From the NCBI GenBank assembly GCA_030430845.1, contig JAUIKE010000032.1, forward strand, positions 1 to 59,959: DNA of 59,959 nucleotides, read 5' to 3'. The first letter of the stretch is position 1. The number at the start of each line of letters is the position of its first letter. Below, one piece after another: positions 1 through 7,456 of this stretch. The position numbers were made by a program, and so were the translations under genes. Below the pieces are notes generated by a model that saw only the letters and a program-made list of their open reading frames with translations, had not been told where the DNA came from and ran no database searches. Source of the DNA: Bacteroidia bacterium (GTDB lineage: Bacteria > Bacteroidota > Bacteroidia > Chitinophagales > Saprospiraceae).

Positions 1-1
1 T

Positions 2-85
2 TTGGATTACAGAACACCTGCTGAACTTTATTACGGTAAAAAAGTGATTTTCAAACCAACTAAGTATTCAACTCTGGTGGTTTAA
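2..85 (+). mobile_element. C-terminal tail of a DDE/integrase-core transposase (partial)
   Basis: An open frame enters from the left edge and stops at 83-85. Its 27 visible residues contain LDYRTPAELYYG, which resembles the conserved end of integrase-core transposases of the IS3/IS481 type (typically YRTPxExxxG). Only the tail is visible, so the family is uncertain. The neighbouring fructosamine kinase frame starts to show homology about 13 bases after this stop, which suggests that the right end of the insertion sequence lies at about 86-97. No terminal inverted repeat can be confirmed because the left end is outside the window. Confidence 0.5.
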
Positions 86-97
86 CATTGGGGGTAA

Positions 98-652
98 GCA
101 TATTCTTTTGCACAGGACCTGGCTCAGATGCATCGCTTCGGGCAGTCACATTATGGCTTAAATCACGATAACTTTATAGGCAGACTTCCTCAATACAACA
201 GTTCGAAAGAAGATGCTATAGATTTTCTCATAGAAGATCGCCTGGCTCCGCAATGCCGCCTGGCAATGGATCAGCAACTTTTGCAAGCTGGGGATATGAA
301 AAAATTTGAAGCCCTTTTTAAAAAGCTACCAGAACTCCTTCCAATTGAGTCCCCTTCCTTAATTCATGGTGATCTGTGGAGTGGCAATTTTATGATAGCG
401 GAAAATGGACGGTCGGTCCTCATTGACCCTGCTGTTTCTTTTGGTCTAAGAGAAATGGATCTGGCAATGAGCTTGTTATTCGGTGGGTTTAATGATCTTT
501 TTTACCAGGCCTATCATGAAGCATTCCCTTTAAAAGGAGGATGGAGAGAAAGAATGGATATCTATCAGCTGTATTATTTACTTGCCCATCTCAATATGTT
601 TGGGAGGTCCTATTTAAGGCCTGTGCAGCAGATTCTTAACAAGTATCAGTGA
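98..652 (+). pseudogene. Fructosamine kinase family protein, 5' part lost at an insertion sequence
   Basis: Intact family members (FN3K; YniA in E. coli) are about 285-300 residues and phosphorylate ketosamines on glycated proteins. Here the frame opens only after a stop at 95-97 and reads straight into family sequence: FAQDLAQMHRFG, GLNHDNFIG, the catalytic loop LIHGDLWSGN and the metal-binding IDPAV followed by REMDLAMS. The N-lobe, with the nucleotide-binding loop and lysine, is missing (roughly 100-110 residues). A transposase tail ends immediately upstream, so insertion is the simplest cause. The first ATG is at 128 and would give 174 residues, but without the N-lobe this should not bind ATP. 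The rest of the frame has no internal stop, so the damage may be recent. Confidence 0.75.
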
Positions 653-773
653 ACCAATAGGAATCATGCGAATGCCTGTATAGGCATTTGTCACCTTCCA
701 TGGAGGGTACAATCAATAGCCCCATGCTTCAGCTTGGGGGCGGTGGGTGCCCCTGATTCAGCCTGAGTTAGGC

Positions 774-804
774 AAAAAAAAAGGTCATGTCAAACGACAT
801 GACC
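774..804 (-). terminator. Hairpin plus T-tract, unit 1 of three tandem minus-strand units
   Basis: A 9-bp stem (783-791 with 796-804, loop AAAC on plus) is followed on the minus strand by nine T (774-782). This is a textbook intrinsic terminator for leftward transcription. It sits just downstream, in minus-strand sense, of a 21-mer repeated in unit 2. No recognisable minus-strand gene lies between it and the next unit. Confidence 0.7.
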
Positions 805-817
805 CAGGTACAATAAA

Positions 818-838
818 TATAATCCCATGAACATATCC
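818..838 (-). repeat. 21-mer repeat, copy 1
   Basis: Plus-strand ATAATCCCATGAACATATCC with a leading T is identical to 972-992 and recognisably similar to 1201-1220. Each copy lies 11-14 bases upstream, in minus-strand sense, of a strong hairpin. On the minus strand it contains ATGTTCATGGGATTATA, which could start a micro-ORF (M-F-M-G-L, running on for 14 codons to a stop inside the hairpin in this copy, stopping at once in copy 2). Confidence 0.6.
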
Positions 839-933
839 AAAATGAATAACTTATATATCGTTAAATCATTTTCTAATTTGTGTGGCCTGCTACTTTGCAA
901 GCTCAAGGAAATGTAGTGGATTTTTGAAAAGGA

Positions 934-960
934 GTAAGCCGTTTTTGATGAACGGCTTAC
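934..960 (-). terminator. Hairpin, unit 2 of three tandem minus-strand units
   Basis: A 10-bp perfect stem (934-943 with 951-960) with a 7-nt loop. On the minus strand it is followed by CTCCTTTTC, a weak T-tract, so it may terminate less efficiently than units 1 and 3. It follows the second copy of the 21-mer repeat at 972-992. Confidence 0.5.
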
Positions 961-971
961 TACCAACAAAT

Positions 972-992
972 TATAATCCCATGAACATATCC
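972..992 (-). repeat. 21-mer repeat, copy 2
   Basis: Identical over 21 bases to 818-838. On the minus strand a promoter-like arrangement lies upstream: TTG, 20 nt, then CATATTTG (one mismatch to TAnnTTTG) at about 1057-1087. That would give a transcript of roughly 120-130 nt ending at the 934-960 hairpin. This suggests a small RNA or a leader, but no product is recognised. Confidence 0.55.
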
Positions 993-1158
993 TTGTTAAG
1001 TAAGAAAAAAAAACTTCCCTTCTACCACTCTCACTTTCTTCTTTCCTACAATACAAATATGGAAATTATTGCAGCACAGGACAAGGACAGATTTTTAAAA
1101 TTGTGAAAATTTTATTTTTTTAATATATTTTTTATTAATTTAATGCTGTCATACGGGC

Positions 1159-1187
1159 AAAAAAAAAGTCGCACTCCCGTGCGACTT
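1159..1187 (-). terminator. Hairpin plus T-tract, unit 3; probable terminator of the T9SS gene
   Basis: A 9-bp stem (1166-1174 with 1179-1187, loop TCCC on plus) runs into nine consecutive T on the minus strand. It is 124 bases downstream of the stop codon of the minus-strand gene ending at 1311 and probably ends its transcript. A diverged form of the 21-mer (TATAATTCCACGAATATAAA on plus, 1201-1220) precedes it, as in units 1 and 2. Confidence 0.7.
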
Positions 1188-1310
1188 CAATAGCAATGAT
1201 TATAATTCCACGAATATAAATAAAGCAATGAATGTCTTTTTGATGCTTCTATAACGCATAGGAAATACAGAATATTTCCTGGGAAGCATAAAATATACGA
1301 AGGTAGAAAT

Positions 1311-3797
1311 TTAGTCTACTTTTTCAATTTTTCTGGTGATAATTCCTTCTGCTGTTTGAACTCTCAGCAGGTACATTCCCGGTGTAAGCTGACTCATATC
1401 GATGCTTTGCGTTCTTTCAGAAACTTTGCCGGTATCAAATACCCGTTGCCCTGTCAGATTAAAGAGCTGTACTCGTTCAAACTCTCTTCCTCCGTTAAAG
1501 TGTACATTAAGTTGATCGAAGGTAGGATTGGGAAAAGTTTGAAGCATCAGATCATGATCCTTGATTGAATCTTTACTGAGCTCTTCGCTACTAGGCTTTG
1601 TTAGGTCGATGGTAATATCCAGGCCTTCCAGTTTCACTCCGGAGATTTGCCCTGAACTATTAGACATGGAACCAATTCCTCCTCCAAGGCTGACGGTAAT
1701 CTTTTCCTGCCCAGGTTTAATTCCATTGATATCATCAATGATCACAACACTTAAGGTTCCTATTTTGCCAAAGCCTGAAGCTTTAATTCCATTTGTTCTG
1801 GTAAATCCTGCATCCAAACTCCCTTTCAGGTCATTCTTGATCATAGAAATAGCTCCTGAGCTGTAATTCAACCAGCTGCTGTTATCAAAGCTTACGTTCA
1901 TTCCTGCGGGGTCAAAAAAGTCAGGATTATACTGGATAGGGAAAGTAAAACCATATACATCTTCTGCAGGCGATTGTTCTGTTCCCATAAAAACATCGAA
2001 CTGAATCACATCTCCCAAACTGGCTTCTGTATTTCCTCTTAGCACAATTGTATTTTTGATATTGGGAAGGCTCTTTGGTGTTAGAGAATGGGTTCTGCCA
2101 TAGTTATTGCTGATTGAGCTGGTATCAAAAGCCGTAATGGTCCCTTCTCCGTCAGCATCAATATGCTTGAGGTCTTTTCCATTATTGGCATTAAGCATTC
2201 CCCAATTTTCACTGTATTCACCATACCAGGCTGGGAATTGTCCTTCGTCACGAGCAGGACCTGATTCTCCCATGTACAAGCCAATTGGTAACAAGTCATT
2301 GATGTCGACGATCCCATCAAGGTTTGTATCGCCTGACCATACACAATCGTTGAAGCAGAATGCATCATTACCATTACCCAGATCCAGGATATCCATTTCA
2401 ATTTTAAGATATTTCTGGTAAGAGCATTGCTCTCCATTGAATACACAATAGTTCACCTCAAACTCATCCAGACCTTCTGATACATCATCATCCGGTACGT
2501 AAAGCAGCAAGTTATATCCTTTGATCCTTTGCCCTTTAACGATTGTATCCACTTGTCCTTCCAGGAAAAGCAGCTTACCTAAAGTAGGATCCTGATTTAT
2601 TTCAAATTTATATTCTGCGATAGGAATGCTATAGGCCACTACCAAAGGAGTGCCTTTAACAGTAGACATACGGAAACGGTTATAAATGGGCTCGAAGTTA
2701 CTAACGTATACATAAACCGTAGCTTCTTCTGCATCATAGGCACAGCCGGGATCTTTACTCGTATATGTAAACTGATCCACACCCAGGAAGCCCTCTGCGG
2801 GTGTATATTTAAGCGTACCGCCCTGTTCGCCATCTACTACTTCCAAGGTTCCGTACTGCGGCTGAGAAAAAGTAAATCCGCAGGCTGTCGGGCCGTACAG
2901 ATCGTTTTCCAATACATTAAATTCTATCGGGCTAAAGGTAGTTGTATAGAACTCATCATCATTTGCAAAATTATTATCGATTAGATCCAGCACCACAATT
3001 TCCACCACCTTCACCATGCCGTTATCCTCAAAAACAATATAATCCGTACCTACGAAGTCATAATCAGGATAATACAGCGGAATATCGTCATAATCATCGA
3101 AGAACCCATTCCAGGGATAATCGACTACTGAGAAGTTAGAAGGAATAAAAATGGACTGTGGCTGATTCTTTTTGGTAAAAACGGTAAGGGTATCTGAATT
3201 ATCTTCTCCGTATACATTGATACTTACTGATCCTTGATCACACACACCCGATTCATCACAAGCTATGTAATTGAAATGAGCGATGCCTTGAAAATCTGTC
3301 TCAGGAACGAAAGTCAGCAAAGATCCGTCCTCACTAATGATTACCTCCCCATTGTTCACTAAAGAAATTTGGCTGATCGTTAAGGCACCTGAAGTAGCTT
3401 CATCATTATTCAGTACATCGATATCAACGGAAATATTAGTAGGCGTTCCTGCAAAATCTTGGAAGGCATTCACAACAGAAGGCAGCACATTAATGTAAAC
3501 GGTAACTCTTTTGTATTCAGCAGGCAGAGCCCAGAAAGAGTACTCCAGTTCATCTGCACCGATGAAACCGGCTTCCGGTTCATAAACTAAGTCATATTGA
3601 CCATTCCCCAAATTCAGTATTCTGGCCGAACCATTATCCGGTTTTTCAGTAATTTGTGGACCAAAAGGATTAGAGGAAAAGTTATGAACCAAGGAAGTAT
3701 TCTGATAGGTCTCCAGTACGATCGCCTGTGAATGCAGCGAATACGAAGAAAATAAGAGAAACCAAAACGCAATAAAATGGCGTAATGATACATTCAT
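1311..3797 (-). CDS. Secreted multidomain protein with dockerin-like repeats and T9SS sorting domain
   Basis: 828 residues. A signal peptide (about 1-24) is followed by tandem Ig/cadherin-like modules with recurring acidic YxPexxFxGxDxFxY motifs (about 60-195 and 285-365). A dockerin-type region follows, with two EF-hand-like loops: GDTNLDGIVDINDL (489-502) and DADGEGTITAFD (547-558). Next is a cohesin-like beta domain (about 590-732: GDVIQFDVFMG, then FTFPIQYNPDFF). The type A T9SS C-terminal sorting domain is at about 752-828 (FPNPTFDQLNVHF, VQLFNLTGQRVF, LTPGMYLLRVQT). Known families predict export through the T9SS and attachment to, or release from, the cell surface; the ligand is unknown. 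It stands alone, with a strong terminator downstream at 1159-1187. Confidence 0.85.
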   Translation of the reverse strand: MNVSLRHFIAFWFLLFSSYSLHSQAIVLETYQNTSLVHNFSSNPFGPQITEKPDNGSARILNLGNGQYDLVYEPEAGFIGADELEYSFWALPAEYKRVTVYINVLPSVVNAFQDFAGTPTNISVDIDVLNNDEATSGALTISQISLVNNGEVIISEDGSLLTFVPETDFQGIAHFNYIACDESGVCDQGSVSINVYGEDNSDTLTVFTKKNQPQSIFIPSNFSVVDYPWNGFFDDYDDIPLYYPDYDFVGTDYIVFEDNGMVKVVEIVVLDLIDNNFANDDEFYTTTFSPIEFNVLENDLYGPTACGFTFSQPQYGTLEVVDGEQGGTLKYTPAEGFLGVDQFTYTSKDPGCAYDAEEATVYVYVSNFEPIYNRFRMSTVKGTPLVVAYSIPIAEYKFEINQDPTLGKLLFLEGQVDTIVKGQRIKGYNLLLYVPDDDVSEGLDEFEVNYCVFNGEQCSYQKYLKIEMDILDLGNGNDAFCFNDCVWSGDTNLDGIVDINDLLPIGLYMGESGPARDEGQFPAWYGEYSENWGMLNANNGKDLKHIDADGEGTITAFDTSSISNNYGRTHSLTPKSLPNIKNTIVLRGNTEASLGDVIQFDVFMGTEQSPAEDVYGFTFPIQYNPDFFDPAGMNVSFDNSSWLNYSSGAISMIKNDLKGSLDAGFTRTNGIKASGFGKIGTLSVVIIDDINGIKPGQEKITVSLGGGIGSMSNSSGQISGVKLEGLDITIDLTKPSSEELSKDSIKDHDLMLQTFPNPTFDQLNVHFNGGREFERVQLFNLTGQRVFDTGKVSERTQSIDMSQLTPGMYLLRVQTAEGIITRKIEKVD

Positions 3798-3992
3798 GGT
3801 CTGTGGATTTAATAATTCATTGCTAAAAGGGCCATTGCTAATTACCCTATAAAATTCCCTTAAAAATACAATATTCTTTCCTTAGTTGGAAATGAAATCA
3901 CCAACAATTCTGATAATTAACAAACTGCTTTAAACTATATGAAACCACATCGCTGAAAATCAATGGAGTAGATGTGCTTCTAGACAAGTAGT

Positions 3993-4024
3993 TTTGTTAT
4001 TATTTTTTTTTAAATGTAAATTTG
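3993..4024 (+). promoter_or_regulatory. Bacteroidetes-type promoter for the gene at 4161
   Basis: TTTG at 3993-3996, a 20-nt spacer, then TAAATTTG at 4017-4024, a full match to the TAnnTTTG -7 element of the Bacteroidetes primary sigma factor. The start point would be near 4031, leaving a leader of about 130 nt. The rest of the 363-bp gap 3798-4160 is AT-rich and shows nothing else I can support. Confidence 0.55.
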
Positions 4025-4160
4025 TTGGGTAATTGTAATTTTAACTTTTAAAAATCTGTTATTGTTTACGTTTCTTTAAAGGCAATTGTTTCCTTTTATT
4101 ATAAAAAAATAATCGGGTTTTTCAAAATTTTACCACAGGCCCATCGGATGGTGCAGCACT

Positions 4161-5588
4161 ATGAGAAGTAGCAAGTTATATTCCATACTCGGAAACTTTT
4201 CTAAGATTGAACAAAACCGGTTCAGAAAATATCTCCAATCACCTTACTTCAACCGAAGTGAGACCATTACGGAGCTTTTCGACATCCTGGCAGACGACAT
4301 TAACGGCGAGGGGGAAATAGATTTGAAAAAAGAGGTGATCTGGAAACTTCTGGGGCTCCCGGCTCCCTTTGATGATACGCGATTTCGCAAATATCTCTCT
4401 GATTTGCTTAAACTATTGGAGAACTTCCTGGCTCAACAAACTTACGAACAGGATCCTGTTTATCAGGCGTCCTTTTTAATCGAAGCCATCGGAAAAAGGG
4501 ATTTGGAAAAACTGTATAATTCCTCCGTCAGATCTGCTCAGCGCTTGATTCATCAATACCCTCATGAATCTTCCAATTACTATTTTCATCAGTACAAAAT
4601 CGAACGGAACTACTACGAACTAACCGACGCAGAAATAAAAAGAGGAGATAAGAACAATGTAGAAGAGATCAATAAATTTCTGGATCTGTTCTACATCAGC
4701 GAAAAATTAAAATTCTATCTGCCTACCCTCAGTCAGAAAAGGGTGGCCAAATATGAATACCGCATCGAATTGATTGAAGACCTCCTAAAGTACCTGAAAG
4801 AGAAAGACTTCAAACATTCACCTCGTATCGCCCTTTATCATAAAGCTTGCTACCTGTATCTCGAACCGGAAAATGAAGATCACTATCACGAACTGAGGAG
4901 GCTTCTTCAGGAATATGCCATGGAGGTTCCGCTTAAAGAAGCTAATGACGACTTATATGCTTCTGCCGAAAACTATTGTGTAAAGAAATTAAATGAGGGG
5001 AACTCTCAGTTCCTCGCCGAACTGTTTTCTCTCTACCAGGAAAAAGTGGAAAGAGGTATTGTAATCGCCAATGAGGAAATTTCTCCCTGGTTGTTCCGTA
5101 ACATCGTTACGGTTGCTTTGCGCTTAGGAGAGTTTGAATGGATTGAAAATTTCATCCATGAATACAAAGAAAAATTACCGGAAAGTTATCGCGAAAATGC
5201 CTTCACCTTTGCCTTAGCTCAGCTCTATTTTTATCAGAAAAAACATGATAAAGTCATCGAACTGCTCAGAGAAGTGGAGTATGAAGATTTTACCTACAAC
5301 CTCAACTCAAAGGTAATGCTACTGGCCACTTACTACGAAATGGATGAAATAGAACCGCTTTATTCCTTGTTTGAAAGTTTCCGGGTTTACCTTAACCGGA
5401 ACAAATCCATTCCGGAATCCCGAAAAAACAGCTATAAAGACCTCATCAAATTCACCAAAAAATTAACCCGTCTATTCCCTGGTGATCAAAAAGGCATAGA
5501 AAAACTGAAAAAAGATGTGCTGGAAAATGAACACGTGGCCAGTAAGGGGTGGCTAAAACAAAAGTTAGCAGAATTGGAAGGCGCCTAG
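4161..5588 (+). CDS. Alpha-helical protein of unknown function
   Basis: 475 residues, no signal peptide and no membrane segment, so cytoplasmic. The N-terminus has LGNFSKIEQNRFRKYLQSPYFN, whose core (RFRKYLxSPYFN) I associate with a family of hypothetical proteins in Saprospiria; that is recollection, not a search. The rest is rich in Leu, Lys, Glu and Tyr, and looks like helical repeats of TPR/SEL type (for example FALAQLYFYQKKHDKVIELL near 350-370). No catalytic motif is visible. The stop codon overlaps the convergent gene at 5585 by four bases. Its own promoter is at 3993-4024. Confidence 0.75.
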   Translation: MRSSKLYSILGNFSKIEQNRFRKYLQSPYFNRSETITELFDILADDINGEGEIDLKKEVIWKLLGLPAPFDDTRFRKYLSDLLKLLENFLAQQTYEQDPVYQASFLIEAIGKRDLEKLYNSSVRSAQRLIHQYPHESSNYYFHQYKIERNYYELTDAEIKRGDKNNVEEINKFLDLFYISEKLKFYLPTLSQKRVAKYEYRIELIEDLLKYLKEKDFKHSPRIALYHKACYLYLEPENEDHYHELRRLLQEYAMEVPLKEANDDLYASAENYCVKKLNEGNSQFLAELFSLYQEKVERGIVIANEEISPWLFRNIVTVALRLGEFEWIENFIHEYKEKLPESYRENAFTFALAQLYFYQKKHDKVIELLREVEYEDFTYNLNSKVMLLATYYEMDEIEPLYSLFESFRVYLNRNKSIPESRKNSYKDLIKFTKKLTRLFPGDQKGIEKLKKDVLENEHVASKGWLKQKLAELEGA

Positions 5589-6679
5589 CCCCCTTCCAAT
5601 TCTACCTCCATCCATACGGGCTGATGGTCTGAAAACTTAAAGTTTAGGTTCAGCCCTTTCACTTTTAAAACCTTTACGTTTGGAGACACCAGGAAAAAGT
5701 CAATGATCGTCACGAAGGTTTTACCTAACTCTAATGGATTCCGTACACTCCTGTTGGTCGGCACCGTAGGATCATAGATCCACTGCCAATCTTCCGGCAG
5801 CATTTCGGCTTCAATATTACTGAGTTCGGCGGCCCGGTCCGGATCGGGTACAAATCCATCTTTTTTGAAAAAAGGTGGGCATTGATTCCAGTCTCCTCCC
5901 GCAATTACATAATTCCCTTTTTGATATTCAGCCAGGAAAAAATCTTTTAAAAAGCGCATTTGCTGTTTTTTCAGCTCCCCGCCTTTGTCAAAAGCTGAAT
6001 TGTGTACATTCATTAGAACCAGTTCTTTACCATTTTCCATATCAAACCTCAAAACAGCTGCACATCGGTCCAATTGAAAGATCTTGGTCGGCCAGCCATA
6101 TTCACCGGGCAGCTGATATCGAGTAGCTTCCTGAGGCTGAAAACGGGAATAGGTCCCTAACCCACTCTTCGTTTTACCATAAGCCTTCCAGGGCTCCAAC
6201 AGCGGAATAGGCACCCAGGGAGATTGATAATTGGCCGCAAAACCGGCATAATATCCATCAAATGTTTCAGCTAATTTCGCAAAATGATCCACCTGATAAC
6301 TGCGCTTGGAAGATCGATCCACCTCTTGCATCAGGAAAAAGTCGGCCTGAGTGGAACCCGCCCATTGCAGGATTCCCTGCACGTTTTTTTCAGAAATCGC
6401 CTTAGACGGTCGCACCATGTGCCCCTTTGACCTCAACATCCCACCGCCGTCATAAAAAAAGTCCGACTCCTCCCCTAGTCCGGCATAGCCTATGTTCCAG
6501 ATGGCCAGGGAAATGACACTGTCCGTTATCACAGTTGCTTCTGCGGTCTGTTCTGTTTCGATCTCCAGGATATGATCGGGCTGAAAATCGGTTAAAGTAC
6601 CGAAGATCAGCACAAAGGCAATGTAGCTAATAAATATTCCCAGTATCCAAAGAATGATTTTACGTACTTTTTTTATCAT
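5585..6679 (-). CDS. Membrane-anchored endonuclease/exonuclease/phosphatase family protein
   Basis: 364 residues. One N-terminal membrane segment (about 7-28) anchors a large domain of the EEP fold (DNase I / inositol phosphatase / sphingomyelinase superfamily). Metal and catalytic residues are all visible: N62 in AIWNIG, E119 in LMQEVDRSS, H226 in MNVHNSAF, D263 and N265 in GGDWNQ, and SDHQPVW near 350. The anchor suggests an extracytoplasmic phosphodiesterase or nuclease, but the substrate cannot be read from sequence. It lies 18 bases downstream of dapB on the same strand and may be co-transcribed with mutS and dapB. Confidence 0.8.
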   Translation of the reverse strand: MIKKVRKIILWILGIFISYIAFVLIFGTLTDFQPDHILEIETEQTAEATVITDSVISLAIWNIGYAGLGEESDFFYDGGGMLRSKGHMVRPSKAISEKNVQGILQWAGSTQADFFLMQEVDRSSKRSYQVDHFAKLAETFDGYYAGFAANYQSPWVPIPLLEPWKAYGKTKSGLGTYSRFQPQEATRYQLPGEYGWPTKIFQLDRCAAVLRFDMENGKELVLMNVHNSAFDKGGELKKQQMRFLKDFFLAEYQKGNYVIAGGDWNQCPPFFKKDGFVPDPDRAAELSNIEAEMLPEDWQWIYDPTVPTNRSVRNPLELGKTFVTIIDFFLVSPNVKVLKVKGLNLNFKFSDHQPVWMEVELEGG

Positions 6680-6697
6680 ACCAGTTATTTTTAACTA

Positions 6698-7426
6698 TTA
6701 AATCCCCAACATATCTTTCATCCCAAATACCCCCTTTTTCCCCACCAACCATTCAGCTGCATGCAAAGCACCTCTGGCAAAGCCTTCTCTGGATTTGGCG
6801 GTGTGGATAATTTCAATCTCATCAATATCAGAGAAGTACTTAACATTATGAGTGCCTGGCACCTTATCAATTCGCTTTGAGTGAATAGGTATTATTGATT
6901 CATTATCAGCACCTTCCGACTGCCACTTGTTTTTTCTATTCAACTGTTGAATGATGCCTTCCGCCAGGGTGATCGCCGTTCCACTCGGTGCATCCAGCTT
7001 TTGAGTGTGATGGATCTCTTCCATACTGACCTCATACTGTGGGTAGGGATCCATCATTTTCGCCAGGTATTCACTTAGAGAAAAAAAGATGTTTACCCCG
7101 ATACTATAATTGGAGGCGTAAAAAAAGGCTCCTCCTTCTGCCTCACATACTTTTACAGCTTCCTCGTACTTCTCCAGCCAGGCGGTCGTACCACTCACAA
7201 CCGGCACCCCAGCTTTAAAACAAAAGCTTACATTGTCAAAAGCCGTTTCAGGCCGGGTGAATTCAATGGCCACATCGGCCTGCTTCAGATTTTCTGTAGT
7301 CAAATCATCTGCATTGTCCAGATCGATTTTCAAAACCACCTCATGGCCGGCATCTACTGCCAATTGCTCAATGGTTTTACCCATTTTTCCGTATCCGATT
7401 AGCGCTATCTTCATATTTTGGTTCAT
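6698..7426 (-). CDS. dapB: 4-hydroxy-tetrahydrodipicolinate reductase
   Basis: 242 residues, slightly shorter than the usual 265-270, as is common in Bacteroidota. It reduces hydroxy-tetrahydrodipicolinate with NAD(P)H in the diaminopimelate/lysine pathway. The N-terminal nucleotide-binding motif IALIGYGKMGKTI and the signature EEIHHTQKLDAPSGTA (catalytic histidine and substrate-binding lysine) are present, with the C-terminal EIIHTAKSREGFARGALHAAEW. The start at 7426 (MNQNMK) or at the second methionine fits equally. The 30-bp spacer from mutS consists largely of a GTTCATT tandem repeat, which puts extra out-of-frame ATG codons directly upstream. Confidence 0.93.
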   Translation of the reverse strand: MNQNMKIALIGYGKMGKTIEQLAVDAGHEVVLKIDLDNADDLTTENLKQADVAIEFTRPETAFDNVSFCFKAGVPVVSGTTAWLEKYEEAVKVCEAEGGAFFYASNYSIGVNIFFSLSEYLAKMMDPYPQYEVSMEEIHHTQKLDAPSGTAITLAEGIIQQLNRKNKWQSEGADNESIIPIHSKRIDKVPGTHNVKYFSDIDEIEIIHTAKSREGFARGALHAAEWLVGKKGVFGMKDMLGI

Positions 7427-7447
7427 TGTTCATTGTTCATTGTTCAT
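7421..7447. repeat. Tandem 7-mer GTTCATT, nearly four copies, at the dapB start
   Basis: Units begin at 7421, 7428, 7435 and 7442 (the last lacks one base). On the minus strand this reads AATGAAC repeated, with ATG codons ending the units at 7447, 7440, 7433 and 7426; because the unit is 7 bp they fall in different frames. Only 7426 opens the dapB frame productively. Slippage would change the number of decoy start codons. Confidence 0.7.
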
Positions 7448-7456
7448 GCTTGACCT

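Noticed and set aside
790..1106. Overlapping frames on both strands in the hairpin-repeat region (790-1056 minus, 882-1106 plus)
   Set aside because: Low-complexity sequence, no family resemblance, and they run across terminator hairpins and the 21-mer repeats.
4017..4160. Riboswitch or leader in the 130-nt leader of the gene at 4161
   Set aside because: AT-rich with no stable hairpin or known aptamer pattern.
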